The notes beneath the pieces were generated by a model that was not told the origin of the DNA, searched no databases, and worked only from the letters and a program-made list of their open reading frames with translations. Positions 1-10,731 of a stretch of 64,000 nucleotides of DNA are shown here, piece by piece. Position numbers and translations under genes: made by a program. Positions within the stretch are counted from its first letter, which is position 1. Each line of letters opens with the position of its first letter. This stretch comes from Bemisia tabaci (taxonomy: Eukaryota > Arthropoda > Insecta > Hemiptera > Aleyrodidae): the NCBI RefSeq assembly GCF_918797505.1, contig NC_092799.1:29834597-29898596 (forward strand), given 5' to 3'.

Positions 1-2600
1 CATTTTAAAAAAGGGGAGGGGAAAGAAAGAAATAGAGGCTTGTCAGATCAATCCTCGCCTTTTCTGTGTTTAAATTCAAGAGCAGTGTTAATTCATTTCG
101 ATGTTGAAAAATCAAAAATTAGTTTCTGCTGTATGCAAAGCATCATTTTCAACGCGATGTCTTGGAAATGAGGGGGAAAATTTCAGCGATCGCGGTGTGT
201 TGGCGTCTTCATTAAATTTAAAATTTCTGCAAAGTCACGGAAGTTGATAGGTTTTGGCATTTCCCCCCATTCCATTGCAGTTTGTCCAATGAAGAATTCC
301 AGTGGTCCCTGAAAAAGACAGCCGCACTGATTCGCTGATTGCGCATTGTCGACAATGACCCCTGTGTTGGCTCAGCGGCGGAAAAAGAAAAGGTCACGGG
401 CAAACCAGAAGTCAGGGACGCAGGGTGAGCGCCCTTTCATTGATTGGCGAGGGGCACGGGGTACGCTGTCGTGAGTGTCAACCACCCCACCCCATCCCCC
501 ACCTCATCCCCCACCCCACCGGGCTGCTCCCTCCGTGTCAGCTGATGCAACGCGATCAGCTGTTGTCTGGCCAAATTCAATAGGCGCTATTGCAAGTTCC
601 ACCGCAGCTCGCCGAATTTGAATCCGTGTTTCCTGCTTTGTGTCCTCGGTTCTTGAGTATTAGCCATTTACACTTCCGGCCGATCACTGAAAAGAAAAGA
701 AAAGATGCCTTAAGATCATAAGACTTAGAGTAAAGTCATTGTTCGCGATCCTAATCGGATCACTGTCCTCTATTTTTTTAAACTCCTAATTTCTTTTGTT
801 ACGTATGTTACTTCTAAATCGAGAAATGTCTGTGAGGTGTAGAGCATGTCAAAAAAGTCCCCCCCCTTTTTTTTTTCTTTTGAAAACGCGGTGTTTTCTT
901 TCAAATCAATTCCAAACGAAAGCTTCGAAGACCCTTCGATGAGAGCTTTGGCTTGAGTTCAAAGCTTGTTTCGGCAATACAGAGTTGCACATTTTATTTT
1001 TTTTTTATTTCTTAAGAAAAATTTTGGTATTATTTTTAAGTCGTTCTTCTGTCGACGCGGGCTTAAGAGAACGCAAAGAGTCCTCTGGGGGTTGGGCCGC
1101 GTAGCTGCCAGTGGGCACGGTCCCTTAGTAATATCCTAATGTGTGAAAATTGTGCGAAAATTTGTTTTCCTGTCCATTCTCCTTAGTTTTTCTCTGAGAA
1201 CTTCATATAGCAACATATTTGCACCGGGTGCCTTGCCGTGCGCTACTGCTTGCACTGCTTCATCAACTTGAGTGCCTTCCATTTTTTCTCATGCAACACG
1301 CGCGTCCATAGAGTACGAATAGTTGTATCAAGGCGATATGTTATTACCATCAGTTGAATGCGTCGCTTATTTTGATGCAAAGGTAGCGCCGCTCCGTCTT
1401 ATTCTACCCGTGTGTTGTTGAAGATGTAAATTGAAAAGAATGCCTAATCATTTTTATGTATCATTTTTAGATTCTTTGGTTCAAAAAAAGAAAAAATACT
1501 TCCTCTCTACCCTATGGGAGCGAGAAAGTAAAACTTTAATCGATCATTTTTTTTTCTTTTTTCTTAGGCACACGTTCATCCGTTGATGTTACTCTAAGAT
1601 GAAGACTATCGTTGGCACTACGATGTAGCCATCAGTCGTGATACAGCGTTGCGGTGTTCATTTAAGGTGTCACAGACCACTCGTGCTAGGTTTTTTTCTC
1701 GTTTATTTGAGGTCGGATGATGTTTGGGACGAGAAAAATTGGAATGCCTCGAGCTCAGCAGAGCCCGAAAACAAGGATGGAGCTTGCAAAAATCCATTAA
1801 ACTCTACAGCCACCTAGGTGTTTTTAATCCTTCTGTAGGTTTGTCCCTCTGGTTTAATGCCATTTCTAGTGATCTAAATTATTCTTCTTTGTTGATACGT
1901 TTCATTGGACTTATTGGACTTTATAACTGATGCATTTCTTCATGTATACGCATTGCGGATTAGTATGGAACTCGATGTCCTTGTGGCTTACAAAAAACAG
2001 GAATGTTCGACTTAGGGGTTTTAGTTTGTCAAAATTCAGATTTCACAGTTTCTACTGGACTGAATTTCCCAATATTTGCTCCCATCAAAATCTCACTGAC
2101 TGTTTTGAAAATGTATTCCGTGGATGTGCACAATAACAACACTGATTCCCATTAGAATCCACAGGCATTGAAAGAGAATGGATCTACATGGAATACTCAT
2201 AGATAACTCTCCATCTTCCCGAAACCACCGCTCTGGTACTTAAACGCCATAATCTTTTATTTGCCGTTGGAATCGAGAGATACAATTTTCCGGAACCCAG
2301 CATTCATACGAAATTTTTAATCTCAATTCATCCGTCAAACAAATGGGCTAGTTTTTCAAAGACTCGATGTAGATATGTCTATACCGTGAGGAAACAAAAA
2401 TTTCCCTCTCGCCTGTATCCAAGCGTAACACGGAAACACGTTCCGGCGCTTTGGTCACCGTTCCGTCTTCAGCATGCGATTCCAGCAAAGGCTGATGGTG
2501 AAATTAAAAATTGGAATTCGTTTCAGAGCCTCAAGTCACCGTTTCATTAAGTCGCGGTGTCAGCAAAGGCTCTGCAATTTTTAAAAATTTAATGTAAGGG
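1..2600. other. Gene-free AT-rich stretch
   Basis: No coding exon, RNA gene or element with clear ends is visible here. All open frames are under 70 codons and lack recognisable protein features. There are short A and T homopolymers, and a C-rich low-complexity patch of CCCCACCCCAT-type units at about 483-527. This is probably intergenic DNA upstream of the E2F gene. Confidence 0.5.
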
Positions 2601-2916
2601 CAGGGTGTCTACAAGTCCGATATTTCTGGAAAGTCGGGAAATAGCACTGATTTTCTAAGGGAGGTTCGGAAGTACTGAAAATGTGTGGAAATTCCGCAAG
2701 AAGGTCCGGAATTTTTTTCATTTTTTGTCATTTCTGTCGCAATTCAAGCGAGATATTCAAATTTTTGAAATTTTTCGAATTTTCTCCATCGGCGGTACTG
2801 AAAAAGTACTGAATTTTTCTGTTGAGGTGTTGCTGAATTTCTTGGAGATGTACTGAAAGCGTATTGTAATTGTAATAGCACTGATTTTTGGCCAGCCTAT
2901 TTTAGTAGACACCCTA
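2601..2916. mobile_element. hAT-like MITE with CAGGGTGTCTAC ends
   Basis: The segment begins CAGGGTGTCTAC and ends GTAGACACCCTA, a 12-bp terminal inverted repeat with one mismatch at the outermost base. The interior is AT-rich and non-coding, with repeated phrases such as GGAAAT and TACTGAA. A (C/T)AGGG terminus is typical of hAT-type non-autonomous elements. The 8-bp flanks (TGTAAGGG and AAAGGAGT) do not match cleanly, so the superfamily call is tentative. The 316-bp length suits a MITE. Confidence 0.55.
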
Positions 2917-3291
2917 AAAGGAGTGTAAGTTTTTTTCTTATCATGACTTTTTTGCATGTAGCCCATTCGGTTTTTCTCTATTCCTTTCGGCTATCCAAAT
3001 TGCGTTGATCTCCGACTTGTTTCTCTCTCGATTACATCACTCGTATAAGAGTGTGGGGTCTGTGTAATATATTGTCTCTGATCGCGTCCCCGTTACGGGT
3101 AAACTCCTCGTCTCGCCGTGAGAACGCCAGTCGCATCCTCGGCACTCGAGCCTCCACCCCAGTCCCGTATTTTTCATTCCTGGGAAATAGGCCATTGCGC
3201 GTCCACGCCGAGTCCCATCCTCCATCTTCCCATTCTTCGGGTTCGGGGCTGATGCCGCCTTGCCGGACGGCCCCGCTCCCGCCGACATATT
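2917..3291. other. Spacer with GC-rich part, no gene seen
   Basis: The first 130 bases are AT-rich. From about 3085 to 3290 the sequence becomes CpG-rich. Open frames appear on both strands simply because stop codons are rare in such composition, and none resembles a known protein. Confidence 0.4.
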
Positions 3292-3544
3292 CTGCCGCGC
3301 TAAGCAAAAACGCCGTATGAACCTTCAGGCGTTGCCAAATTTCCTTCGATAAAACGCGCATTTCCTCGTGAATCTATGAGTATTTTCCTCCCAATTTTTC
3401 AGAGAATTTTGTTCGCAGTTTAATCTAAAATGTCTGAAAATTTCAAAGGAAAATATTCATAACTTTCCTAAAAAATAAACATTTTATCGCAGGAAATGTG
3501 GCAACTCTCGAATGTTCATACGGCGTTCTTCCTTAGCACGGCAG
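3292..3544. mobile_element. Palindromic MITE, family B (copy 1)
   Basis: About 253 bp. The left end reads CTGCCGCGCTAAG and the right end CTTAGCACGGCAG. The arms extend inward through CGCCGTATGAAC on the left and GTTCATACGGCG on the right, then become looser. It is flanked by TATT on both sides (3288-3291 and 3545-3548), a 4-bp target-site duplication. There is no coding capacity. Further copies lie near 9344, 9561, 48690, 49275 and 51850, so this is a dispersed family of fold-back elements. Confidence 0.8.
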
Positions 3545-3959
3545 TATTCCCGAGGCTCCGCGTCGTTTCCCGTTCACTGTGGCACGGCCGGGCGGATCCC
3601 CAGAAATGCTGGAAGCCCGCCGAGGGATGGTTTCGCCGCGACGTTGCCGCGCCGTGCGGGGACGCCGGGGGCGAGGCCGGCTCCGGCGGGACGCCGAGGG
3701 AAGTCGGGCAAGCCTGGCTCCTTGAACCCTGTCGCCGCCGCCATGCCGCGGATCGTGGATTACACCTGGAATCCTCCTGCTCGGCGAAATAAAGGCCCAG
3801 CGGCTCTCGTGCTCGGCCTCCGTGTTGCCGCTTTCGCCGAGGAAAAACCCCGTCTCGCCCACCGATGATCAAACCGGTTCGATGTTATCAACCCCGGGTT
3901 CAGACCCATCCGCGGGCACGATACATCGGGATGCGATTTATTGCGTTTTCGAGATGGGG
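3545..3959. other. CpG-rich islet, no gene assigned
   Basis: About 3550-3870 is strongly GC- and CpG-rich against AT-rich surroundings, with overlapping open frames on both strands (118 codons on each). Open frames on both strands are the expected result of this composition, and I recognise no protein. It could be an unmethylated promoter-like islet or GC-rich repeat material. Confidence 0.4.
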
Positions 3960-4177
3960 CACTGGGAAAAAAAACACATTGGATCTAGAGTCCAGACTCT
4001 TGAAAACATTGACGAGAAAAAATACTCTTGATTCAATCAGATTTTTGCTTAAATCAAAAGGAAATCCGCTCAAATTATGAGGCTTGGTTCTTGATTTAAG
4101 CTAAAATCCGATTGAATCAAGAGTATTTTTTCTTGTCGATGTTTTTAAGAGTCTGGACTCTAGATCCAATGTGTTTT
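3960..4177. mobile_element. Palindromic MITE, family A (copy 1)
   Basis: Starts CACTGGGAAAA, then the family core GGATCTAGAGTCCAGACTC. It ends with the inverted core GAGTCTGGACTCTAGATCC followed by AATGTGTTTT. The right terminal CCAGTG seen in other copies is missing, so this copy is slightly truncated. The two arms are inverted copies around a short centre near AGGCTTGG. It is non-coding. Confidence 0.8.
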
Positions 4178-5167
4178 CAATCATTAGTATGTAGAAGTAT
4201 TAAAACATCAGGCAATCGGAAGCAACCTGAAAAAATTAGAAAATTTAGGGTTGAATCGAGGAATAGAGCGGAGTAACTCCTCTCCGTGGTTCACGATCTG
4301 ATCGGCACTAAAAACTTGCTGATTTAGGTATGTTTGTTTAAAAAATCAGGTTTTAGAGCTTTATTAAAGTAGTCTGCAACTGATAGAATTCAGATGGCTT
4401 AATTTGTGCTTCATTGTGCTCTTGATGAGGCAGAATACTCTTTTTAAACCTCGGTGGAATATATCCATCGGTTCTTTATTACCTTTCATCTTGCAGAAAA
4501 TCTTGCATCTCTGGCAGAAGTAGATCGGGATGGCTTTAATTTGCTTTACTCAGTTTTTCCTCATCCTTTTGACTGCCAGCCAAACCAATTAGCACTTCCC
4601 TGTTTTAAAATATTTTTGCGAAGCTTTTCGGCTTTTCGCAATAGATCGATGGTATTAGAGATAACTTGTGTTGATGAAAGTACTTTTTCCCCTTGCTTTC
4701 CATTTTTCTGACGCGATTAAGGAATGGTTCAAATGAATTTCCGAACCCACAGTGAACCACAGACACACACTTTCGTTCGTTGACATCAGAGGTCACAAAT
4801 GGGCCACATTTGCAATATGGGACCACTATTTCTGGCTCATTTTAGAAACAGCATACATGCCATTGGTTTCCTGTGCAGACAGGTGCTTTTATAGAAGAGC
4901 CAGATATAGTGGTGCCTTATCGCAAAATGTAATCCAAATATGAACATCCTTGCTTTAGGCTTTTCAAATTTTCATGGAGTGAGGCCGAGGGGTATCTGTT
5001 TCAGCAGATCCACCCACCATCTCCTTGGATTGGCCTGGAGTCGAACGCGTCGACTCCTAAACCAACCTAGCTGGTCGTCTAAGGTAATTTTCTAAAGTTG
5101 GTAAAAAAATATGAAGTACTGAAAAATGTAACCCCTGTCTATTACATCGAACTTGATGGAAGAACGC
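4178..5167. other. No gene seen
   Basis: AT-rich unique-looking sequence. Open frames stay under 90 codons, with no recognisable domains and no convincing splice-bounded exons. Confidence 0.4.
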
Positions 5168-5682
5168 AATGGAGATGTTGCATGTGTGAGGAATTTGCGA
5201 TTTGACTGTTGATTCTTATGTAAAAGTTCGCGAAAAACACGATGGTGCCACTGGTTTTCTTTGAAATCATCTCCCAAGCTCAAAAAAAGCTCTCAAGTTG
5301 AAGCTAAAATGGAGGGGATACCCCACGCTATCCTGCGAGTCCACCTCTACATTAAGACAAACTCTCCGTGCAAAGATAGGGAGCATTGAGCAAATACATT
5401 AGCAGCGATGCCGTGTTTTCAGTTTTAGGGTCCCCAATTAAAGTGGCAGCCCTGTCAATGTATTTGCTCCCTATCTTTGCATGGAGAGTTTGTCTTGATG
5501 TAGAGGTGGACTCGCAGGATAGCGTGGGATATCCCCTCCATTTTGGCCTCAACTTGAGAGCTTTTTTTGAGCTTGGGAGTTGATTTCAGAGAAAACCAGT
5601 GGCACCATCGTGTTTCTCGCGAACTTTTACATAAGAATCAACAGTCAAATCGCAAATTCCTCACACACGCAACATCTCCATT
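5168..5682. mobile_element. Long-arm palindromic element, family D (copy 1)
   Basis: The left arm starts AATGGAGATGTTGC and the right arm ends AACATCTCCATT. Each arm is about 240 bp and they match closely over most of their length, including the phrase CTCCCTATCTTTGC near the centre. A second copy is at 54823-55331. There is no open frame of note. The structure is that of a fold-back or long-TIR non-autonomous DNA transposon. No target-site duplication could be fixed. Confidence 0.75.
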
Positions 5683-6597
5683 GGCAATCTTTCTTCCCTC
5701 TGTTTCAAGCTCATAGCACCCGATTGCTTCTCGCTGTAGGCCGTGGATATTTTCCACTCGATGCGTGGATCATGGCGGGTAGATCCTCGGGTTTTCGGAC
5801 GGTCCATAGCAACGCTAACGGGAAGGGTCCTGGAAAGGCGCAGCCGGCGCCGACCGCGACCGGCGGCGGCGCGCGGTGCGGCGGCGGCAACTCCGCGCTC
5901 GAGGTTTCGCCCATTGTTGCGCCTTCGTCGGAAGAGCCCCGCTCTCCGGGCGAGAGAGCCGGGGATCCCGGCGCGACCTGGCAGTGTCCCCGTTTAGCCA
6001 CCCCGTAATCAAACGCCGCGCCGCGCGCCACTCCGCGTCTCCTCTTGCCTCCTTTATGTTAGTTTTCTGCCCCCCGGCGCTCCCTCTCCCCGCCGCCCCG
6101 CGCCCGGCGTCTGCCCTCCGTCCACACTTCCGATTCCAATTTTCTTTTCTTCGGATCCGAGTCCCGAATCAGTCAACCTTCGGCCGCTCCCAACGACCCA
6201 CGCTCCAACCCCTCGCGCGCTCCCGTATCCCAAGTCGAACCTAACCTCAAAGCTTCGCCTTCCACGTGCTCGGTCGGGCACCGCGTGGTAGTTCCCCGTT
6301 TAAATGCCCTTCGAATTCCGGATCTCGTTCGACCTCGTCTCTTGCGGCACGTGATCCTTCGTCTTGGCCTGCCCGATCTCGAAACTGACCACCACGTGGG
6401 ACTCCCGAATGATGGAGGAGAAATCCCGGGTTTGGTTCCAACTCCGCGTCCGAACGAGGAAAACCGCCATCGCTTCCTTGTCGAATACATGACTCGGAGA
6501 CTCCGAGGGGTTGAAAATCCTGACCGCCCCGCAGAGAACGACCCCTTGCTCGAGGTGACGCCGGTGGTGCGAGGAGGGACGCTACGCGACTCATCCC
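5683..6597. other. CpG-rich islet, no gene assigned
   Basis: About 5790-6130 is very GC-rich, and 6130-6560 moderately so. Open frames occur on both strands: up to 142 codons on plus inside the islet, and frames of 170 and 185 codons that run on into the neighbouring minisatellite. None shows a known domain. It may be a promoter islet or the GC-rich part of a repeat. Confidence 0.4.
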
Positions 6598-6816
6598 AAT
6601 ATGGTATGTTCTTTGTTCAGATTTTCCCAAAATGGTGTGTTCTTTGTCCAGATTTTCCCAAAACGATATGTTCCTTCGCCAGATTTTCCCAAAATGGTAT
6701 GTTCTTTCCATTTTCCAAATTTTTCCATAATGGTATGTTCTTCGTTCAAATTTTTCCAAAATGGTATTTCCTTTGTCCAGATTTTCCCAAAATGGTATAT
6801 TCTTTGTCCAGCTTTT
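6598..6816. repeat. 31-bp minisatellite, 7 units
   Basis: The phrase ATGGTATGTTCTTTGTCCAG followed by ATTTTCCCAAA recurs with the A of ATGG (or its variant) at 6601, 6632, 6663, 6694, 6730, 6761 and 6792. The spacing is 31 bp except for one 36-bp unit. Because 31 is not a multiple of 3, successive units are read in rotating frames, which gives artificial open frames on both strands full of FPKM or GKIW phrases. It is a tandem repeat, not a gene. Confidence 0.85.
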
Positions 6817-6853
6817 TCCTTTACACTGTTACACATTTTTGAGTTAAATCCGA

Positions 6854-6962
6854 AGTGCATTTCACTCTCTTTCTTGGAGTGGAGAACCTACTCTCTTCGC
6901 TTAGTTTTTTTTCTATCACGCGGCAGTTTGGGGGCAAAATAGGCTCCCGAGTGAAATGCACT
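6854..6962. repeat. Small element with 14-bp inverted ends
   Basis: AGTGCATTTCACTC at 6854-6867 is exactly inverted as GAGTGAAATGCACT at 6949-6962. The 109-bp interval is non-coding. It may be a very small MITE or a chance hairpin. No second copy was noticed in the window. Confidence 0.45.
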
Positions 6963-7686
6963 CTGTATTTCTCTCTGAGATTTATACCAGTGCACGTGCA
7001 AGGCCGTCGCAAGAGTAGTAGGAATATGAATTAACTTTAGCACCGTCGTGGACATTCGAATCTGGCTTTATTGCGGCTAACTGACTCCGAAATAGACTGC
7101 GGAAGTTAATTAATGTGGAACTTAATGTTCAATTCGGAACCTTGCTTTTTTCATTATCCATGCCTCATTATCATTGCCCGATACAACGGAAAGTATTATT
7201 TCATGCTCTTTTTCTTCGCGAATTTTCAATTTTGGTGATTTTTTCTCCGTGCGTTCGAACTTCGAAGTTCTCGAAAATGGGCAAATCATTTACATCGTCT
7301 CGTTTCTACATGCATCAGTAGCGGTCACGTGTTGCACGCTGAAATCACGTTTCTCGGTCCTCAGCCATCGTAACTTTGGCGTCAGACCAAGATTATCCCA
7401 CTCAAATGTAGCCCTAGATTGCAATCAAAATCCATAGCTGAATCCCTGAACTTGCGATCGTCGTCTTGATCGCGAAGTTCTGAAATCGAGCTCATGACCC
7501 AAGAATAGCTCGTTGGAGTTACTATTGGCGTTCGACAGGTGATATAGGGTCTATTTCTTGGAAGATGCCCGCCCTCAAAAGGTTTTCTTTTCTTCTTTAT
7601 GTCATCCATTTTTCAAAGGTTCGGTCAAGGTGGTTCGAGCGTTTTCCTCAAGTTCGTTTTTTCCTTTTTGCTTTCGTGGAATAACT
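6963..7686. other. No gene seen
   Basis: AT-rich spacer between the small inverted-repeat element and a family A MITE. Open frames are under 90 codons and show no domains. Confidence 0.4.
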
Positions 7687-7913
7687 CACTGGAAAAAAAA
7701 CACATTGGATCTAGAGTCCAGACTCTTGAAAACATTGACAAGAAAAAGGACTCTTGATTCAAGCAGATTTTAGCTTAAATCAAAAGGAAATCCGCTCAAA
7801 TTAAGAGGTCTTGTTTTTGATTTAAGCTTAAATCTGATTGCATCAAGAGTATTTTTCTTGTCGATGTTTTTAAGAGTCTGGACTCTAGATCCAATGTGTT
7901 TTTTTTTCCAGTG
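7687..7913. mobile_element. Palindromic MITE, family A (copy 2, full length)
   Basis: A complete 227-bp copy: it begins CACTGGAAAAAAAACACATT and ends with T8, then CCAGTG. The arms are inverted copies of each other with the core GGATCTAGAGTCCAGACTC. This is the best reference copy of the family in the window. It has no coding capacity. Confidence 0.85.
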
Positions 7914-8337
7914 TGCCTTTCCAATATACTCATTATTGTTAATTTTTAACACCGATTGCCCTGGGTGTGAGCACGTGTTCTAGCGTCATTTTATATTAGT
8001 TGACCAATGCCAAAATAATTTTGAGTGTATTTTCCGAAGTCAAATACATCTTCGCGATCTTCCTGATACGAGGCTTTAATTTTTTACCAGCTATAGAGTT
8101 CTTTCCTTCTTAGAGTTTTCGCATGCTCGAATTTAACTCTATCGATCCGTGAAGACAGCTCTTGAGCGCGCACTCGCATGAAAGTAGGGAGTAATAGCCA
8201 ATTAATGAGCCTCTCAAACTTCATCGATCGGGTGCGGCGACCGAGTATGTCTCTATAAGAAGGATTCTATCGGAATTTTTCTCGTTGGTTTCCGGGAAAT
8301 AAAAGCTGTTGCCTCCATCACCTGAAAAAATAGCATA
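7914..8337. other. No gene seen
   Basis: AT-rich spacer between two family A copies. No exon or repeat with clear ends is visible. Confidence 0.4.
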
Positions 8338-8506
8338 CACTAGAAAAAAAAAACACATTGGATCTAGAGTCCAGACTATTGAAAACATTGACAAGAAAAG
8401 GGACTCTTGAGTCAATCAGATTTAAGCTTAAATCAAAAGGAAATCCGCTCAAATTAAGAGGCTTGGTTCTTGATTTAAGCTTAAATCTGATTCGGTTTGA
8501 TTCAAT
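8338..8506. mobile_element. Family A MITE, truncated (copy 3)
   Basis: The left arm is intact from CACTAGAAAAAA through the GGATCTAGAGTCCAGACT core to the centre. The right arm stops after about 30 bases, around the phrase ATCTGATTCGGTTTGATTCAA. It is preceded by TA, as in other family A copies. Confidence 0.75.
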
Positions 8507-8560
8507 ACTATGCCGGCTCTATTGAAAAGCAGGACTTCTAATACTTGTGTTCCTCGCCAG

Positions 8561-8815
8561 CAGGCAGATTGTTGAAATTGATAGAGACAAGAGAAGACAT
8601 AGGGAGTATGGAGCGATCCTATTGGTTGAAGTGGGTGGTTCCTATGGATGATCTCAGGGAGAAAATGATAGACTAACTATACGGTCTCTCGTGGATTGCA
8701 GTTAGTTAGTCTATTGCCTTCCTCCTATGTCCATTGCAACCGCCCGCTTCCACCAATAGGATCCCTCCATGCCCTTTTTGTCTTCTTTGTCTATCAATTT
8801 CAACAATCAGTCCTC
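8561..8815. mobile_element. Palindromic element, family E (copy 1)
   Basis: The left arm contains AGATTGTTGAAATTGATAGA and GCGATCCTATTGG. The right arm contains CCAATAGGATCCC and GTCTATCAATTTCAACAATC, in inverted orientation. The interior around 8698-8730 is uninterrupted and serves as the empty-site reference for the interrupted copy at 49151-49680. It is non-coding. Confidence 0.7.
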
Positions 8816-8997
8816 CGAAGAGGACGAAAGTGGCAAAACCACTTCGCGCAACTATTCGTCCTCTCATGTCGCGCAAATTGCTGTCCTGATATTTGAAGGC
8901 GCACCCGATAGAGTGAGCTGCACGCAGCGAGGAGAGGAACATTATCGTAACCTCTAAGATCATTCCAGTCGATTTGGAATTAGTCTTCCTGTATTCA

Positions 8998-9245
8998 GAC
9001 CGAGTTTATCAGAAAGGAACCAACCTACATTTTCGAAAAAATTGAGTTAAGAATGTTTTTCAGTTTCACCAGCCGTAAATTTTCTTCTGCCAAAAACTGA
9101 AAGTCTGAAAAACAATATTTTGTTGTGAAAAGAGGGATTAAAGATTTATTCTTAACATTGAGCTTCATGCAGGAATAAAACTTCAAACTTCTTTTTCTCA
9201 GTTTCGACTTAATGTGGGTCGGTTCCTTTCTGATGAACTCGGTCC
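8998..9245. mobile_element. TIR element, family G (copy 1)
   Basis: The left end GACCGAGTTTATCAGAAAGG and the right end CCTTTCTGATGAACTCGGTC are inverted copies about 30 bp long with few mismatches. The 248-bp element is AT-rich and non-coding. Related copies lie at 35464-35716 and 55931-56197. Confidence 0.7.
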
Positions 9246-9343
9246 ATTTTATCTTTTCGTCGGATCAATACGGAGAAGCCAAATGATTTCATATCCTCCT
9301 CTTAGTTGTGAAAGACCGTCTCACTCAGCCTCACTTACTACAT

Positions 9344-9840
9344 ACGGAGCAGAGGAAGAACGCCTTATGATCCCTCGGGTGTTGCCGAATTTACCCTCTA
9401 TAAATACGAATTTTCCAAGTATCCTGAGGATGTTTTTCCGTGAAATTTTCAGCGACTTCCAAACACAATTTAATGCAGCATATGCACAAATTTCGAAGTA
9501 AAATATCCATAGCTTCTTCCGAATATTAATTATTCTATCAAGGGAGATTCGTATAAATAACTGCCGTGCTAAGGAAGAACGCCGTATGAACATTCGAGAG
9601 TTGCCAAATTTATTTCGATAAATTGTCAATTTTTGAGGAGAGCTCTGAATATTTTCTCTTGAAACTTTCAGGAACTTTAGGTGAAATTGCAAGCAAAAGC
9701 CTCTGAAAAATTGGAAAGAAAATATTCATAAGTTTACCAGGAAATTCGTGTTTTATCAAAGGAAATTTGGCAACACCTGGAGGTTCATACGGCGTTTTTC
9801 CTTAGCGCGGCAGATCAAGTCGCTCTGACGGCGTTCTTCC
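9344..9840. mobile_element. Older family B MITE, split by a younger copy
   Basis: A diverged family B left arm (GAGGAAGAACGCC, then TTATGATCCCTCGGGTGTTG) begins near 9344. Its right arm runs to about 9560, is interrupted by a complete family B copy, and appears to resume at 9814 with CTGACGGCGTTCTTCCTCA. I infer an insertion of one member into another. The exact outer ends are approximate because this copy is decayed. Confidence 0.5.
9561..9813. mobile_element. Palindromic MITE, family B (copy 3, nested)
   Basis: A complete 253-bp copy: it starts CTGCCGTGCTAAGGAAGAAC and ends CTTAGCGCGGCAG. The flanks ATAA (left) and ATCA (right) could be a target-site duplication with one change. It sits inside an older member of the same family and has no coding capacity. 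Confidence 0.8.
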
Positions 9841-10244
9841 TCAATACTGAAGTGTATCGAATGGAGCTTCATTTTCGAGTCGGGAGTTTGGGAGGCCTCG
9901 TGGCTCATTAAGCCGCTTGTTTTGATGACTGGCTGGTATGTTTATAGTTCTCCCGAAGTTGGAACTCGCCGTCGGCTTCGGCTCCCCCGGTCGATAGGAA
10001 CCGCGCCGACCCTCGGTAATCGAATAACTCATGATGATACTGCCATTGGCCGCAGCCGGTGGGAGTGTGGAGCGTGCCGGGTCGCCTCGGTCAGTTCCTT
10101 TGAGTCCAAGCTCGTGGCACGGTTTTTGGGCGGCGGCGCGGCGAAAAAAATGTCGTTTTTCCGGTGGACCCGCGGCGGGAATTCAAATGGGCCGCCGCAC
10201 ATCGGGCTCGGAACGACCGGACCGGGCCGGCAGTTTTCTCGCGC
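9841..10244. other. CpG-rich islet, no gene assigned
   Basis: GC-rich from about 9940. A long plus-strand frame (9922-10464) crosses from here into transposon sequence and so is not a gene. No recognised domain. Confidence 0.4.
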
Positions 10245-10731
10245 CGCACAGTGGGTTGAGTTAATTAGAGAGGTCGGACATGATATTTTTGACTACACTG
10301 GGAAAGAAAAGAAAAAGAAAAAAAAAAACACACACACATTGGATCTAGAGTCCAGACTCTTGAAAACATTGACAAGAAAAAATACTCTTGATTCAATCGG
10401 ATTTGTGCTTAAATCTAAACGAAATCCGCTTAAATTAAGAGGCTTGGTTCTTGATTTAAGCTAGATTCTGATCGAACCAAGAGTACTTTTTCTTGTCGAT
10501 GTTTCAAGAGTCTGGACTCAGATCCAATGTTTTTTTTTTTTTTTTTTTTTTTTGTTTAGTGTAAAACTAAGAATTTTGGTGTTTATGTCGTCACTTTTTA
10601 AATTCCAAGGGGTGTTTGGAGAAGAAAATCTCCTGAGGAAACCAATTGAGCCACTTTTAGAACCTCAAATTTCTGCATAAACGGAGTTAAAAGCGTTTAA
10701 AACTTCCACATTTTGTCCGACCTCTGAGACC
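10245..10731. mobile_element. TIR element, family I, with a MITE inserted
   Basis: Starts CGCACAGTGGGTTGAG, then AGAGAGGTCGGACATG. After the inserted family A MITE it continues with AAACTAAGAATTTTGG to the inverted GTCCGACCTCT near 10721. An uninterrupted relative lies at 61545-61782 and shows the same order of phrases. The outermost right end of this copy is degraded. Confidence 0.65.
10296..10561. mobile_element. Palindromic MITE, family A (copy 4, nested)
   Basis: Begins CACTGGGAAAG and ends TTTAGTG, with a long T run in the right arm and an A-rich, CA-repeat expansion in the left arm. The flanks are TA at 10294-10295 and TA at 10562-10563, consistent with a TA target-site duplication. 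It lies inside a family I element. Confidence 0.8.

Noticed and set aside
6247..6842. Long open frames on both strands (170 and 185 codons)
   Set aside because: They consist of GC-rich islet joined to a 31-bp minisatellite. Repeat units are read in rotating frames and both strands are open, so composition and periodicity explain them.
9922..10464. 180-codon plus-strand frame
   Set aside because: It runs from a CpG islet through a family I element into a family A MITE. No single gene would follow these boundaries.
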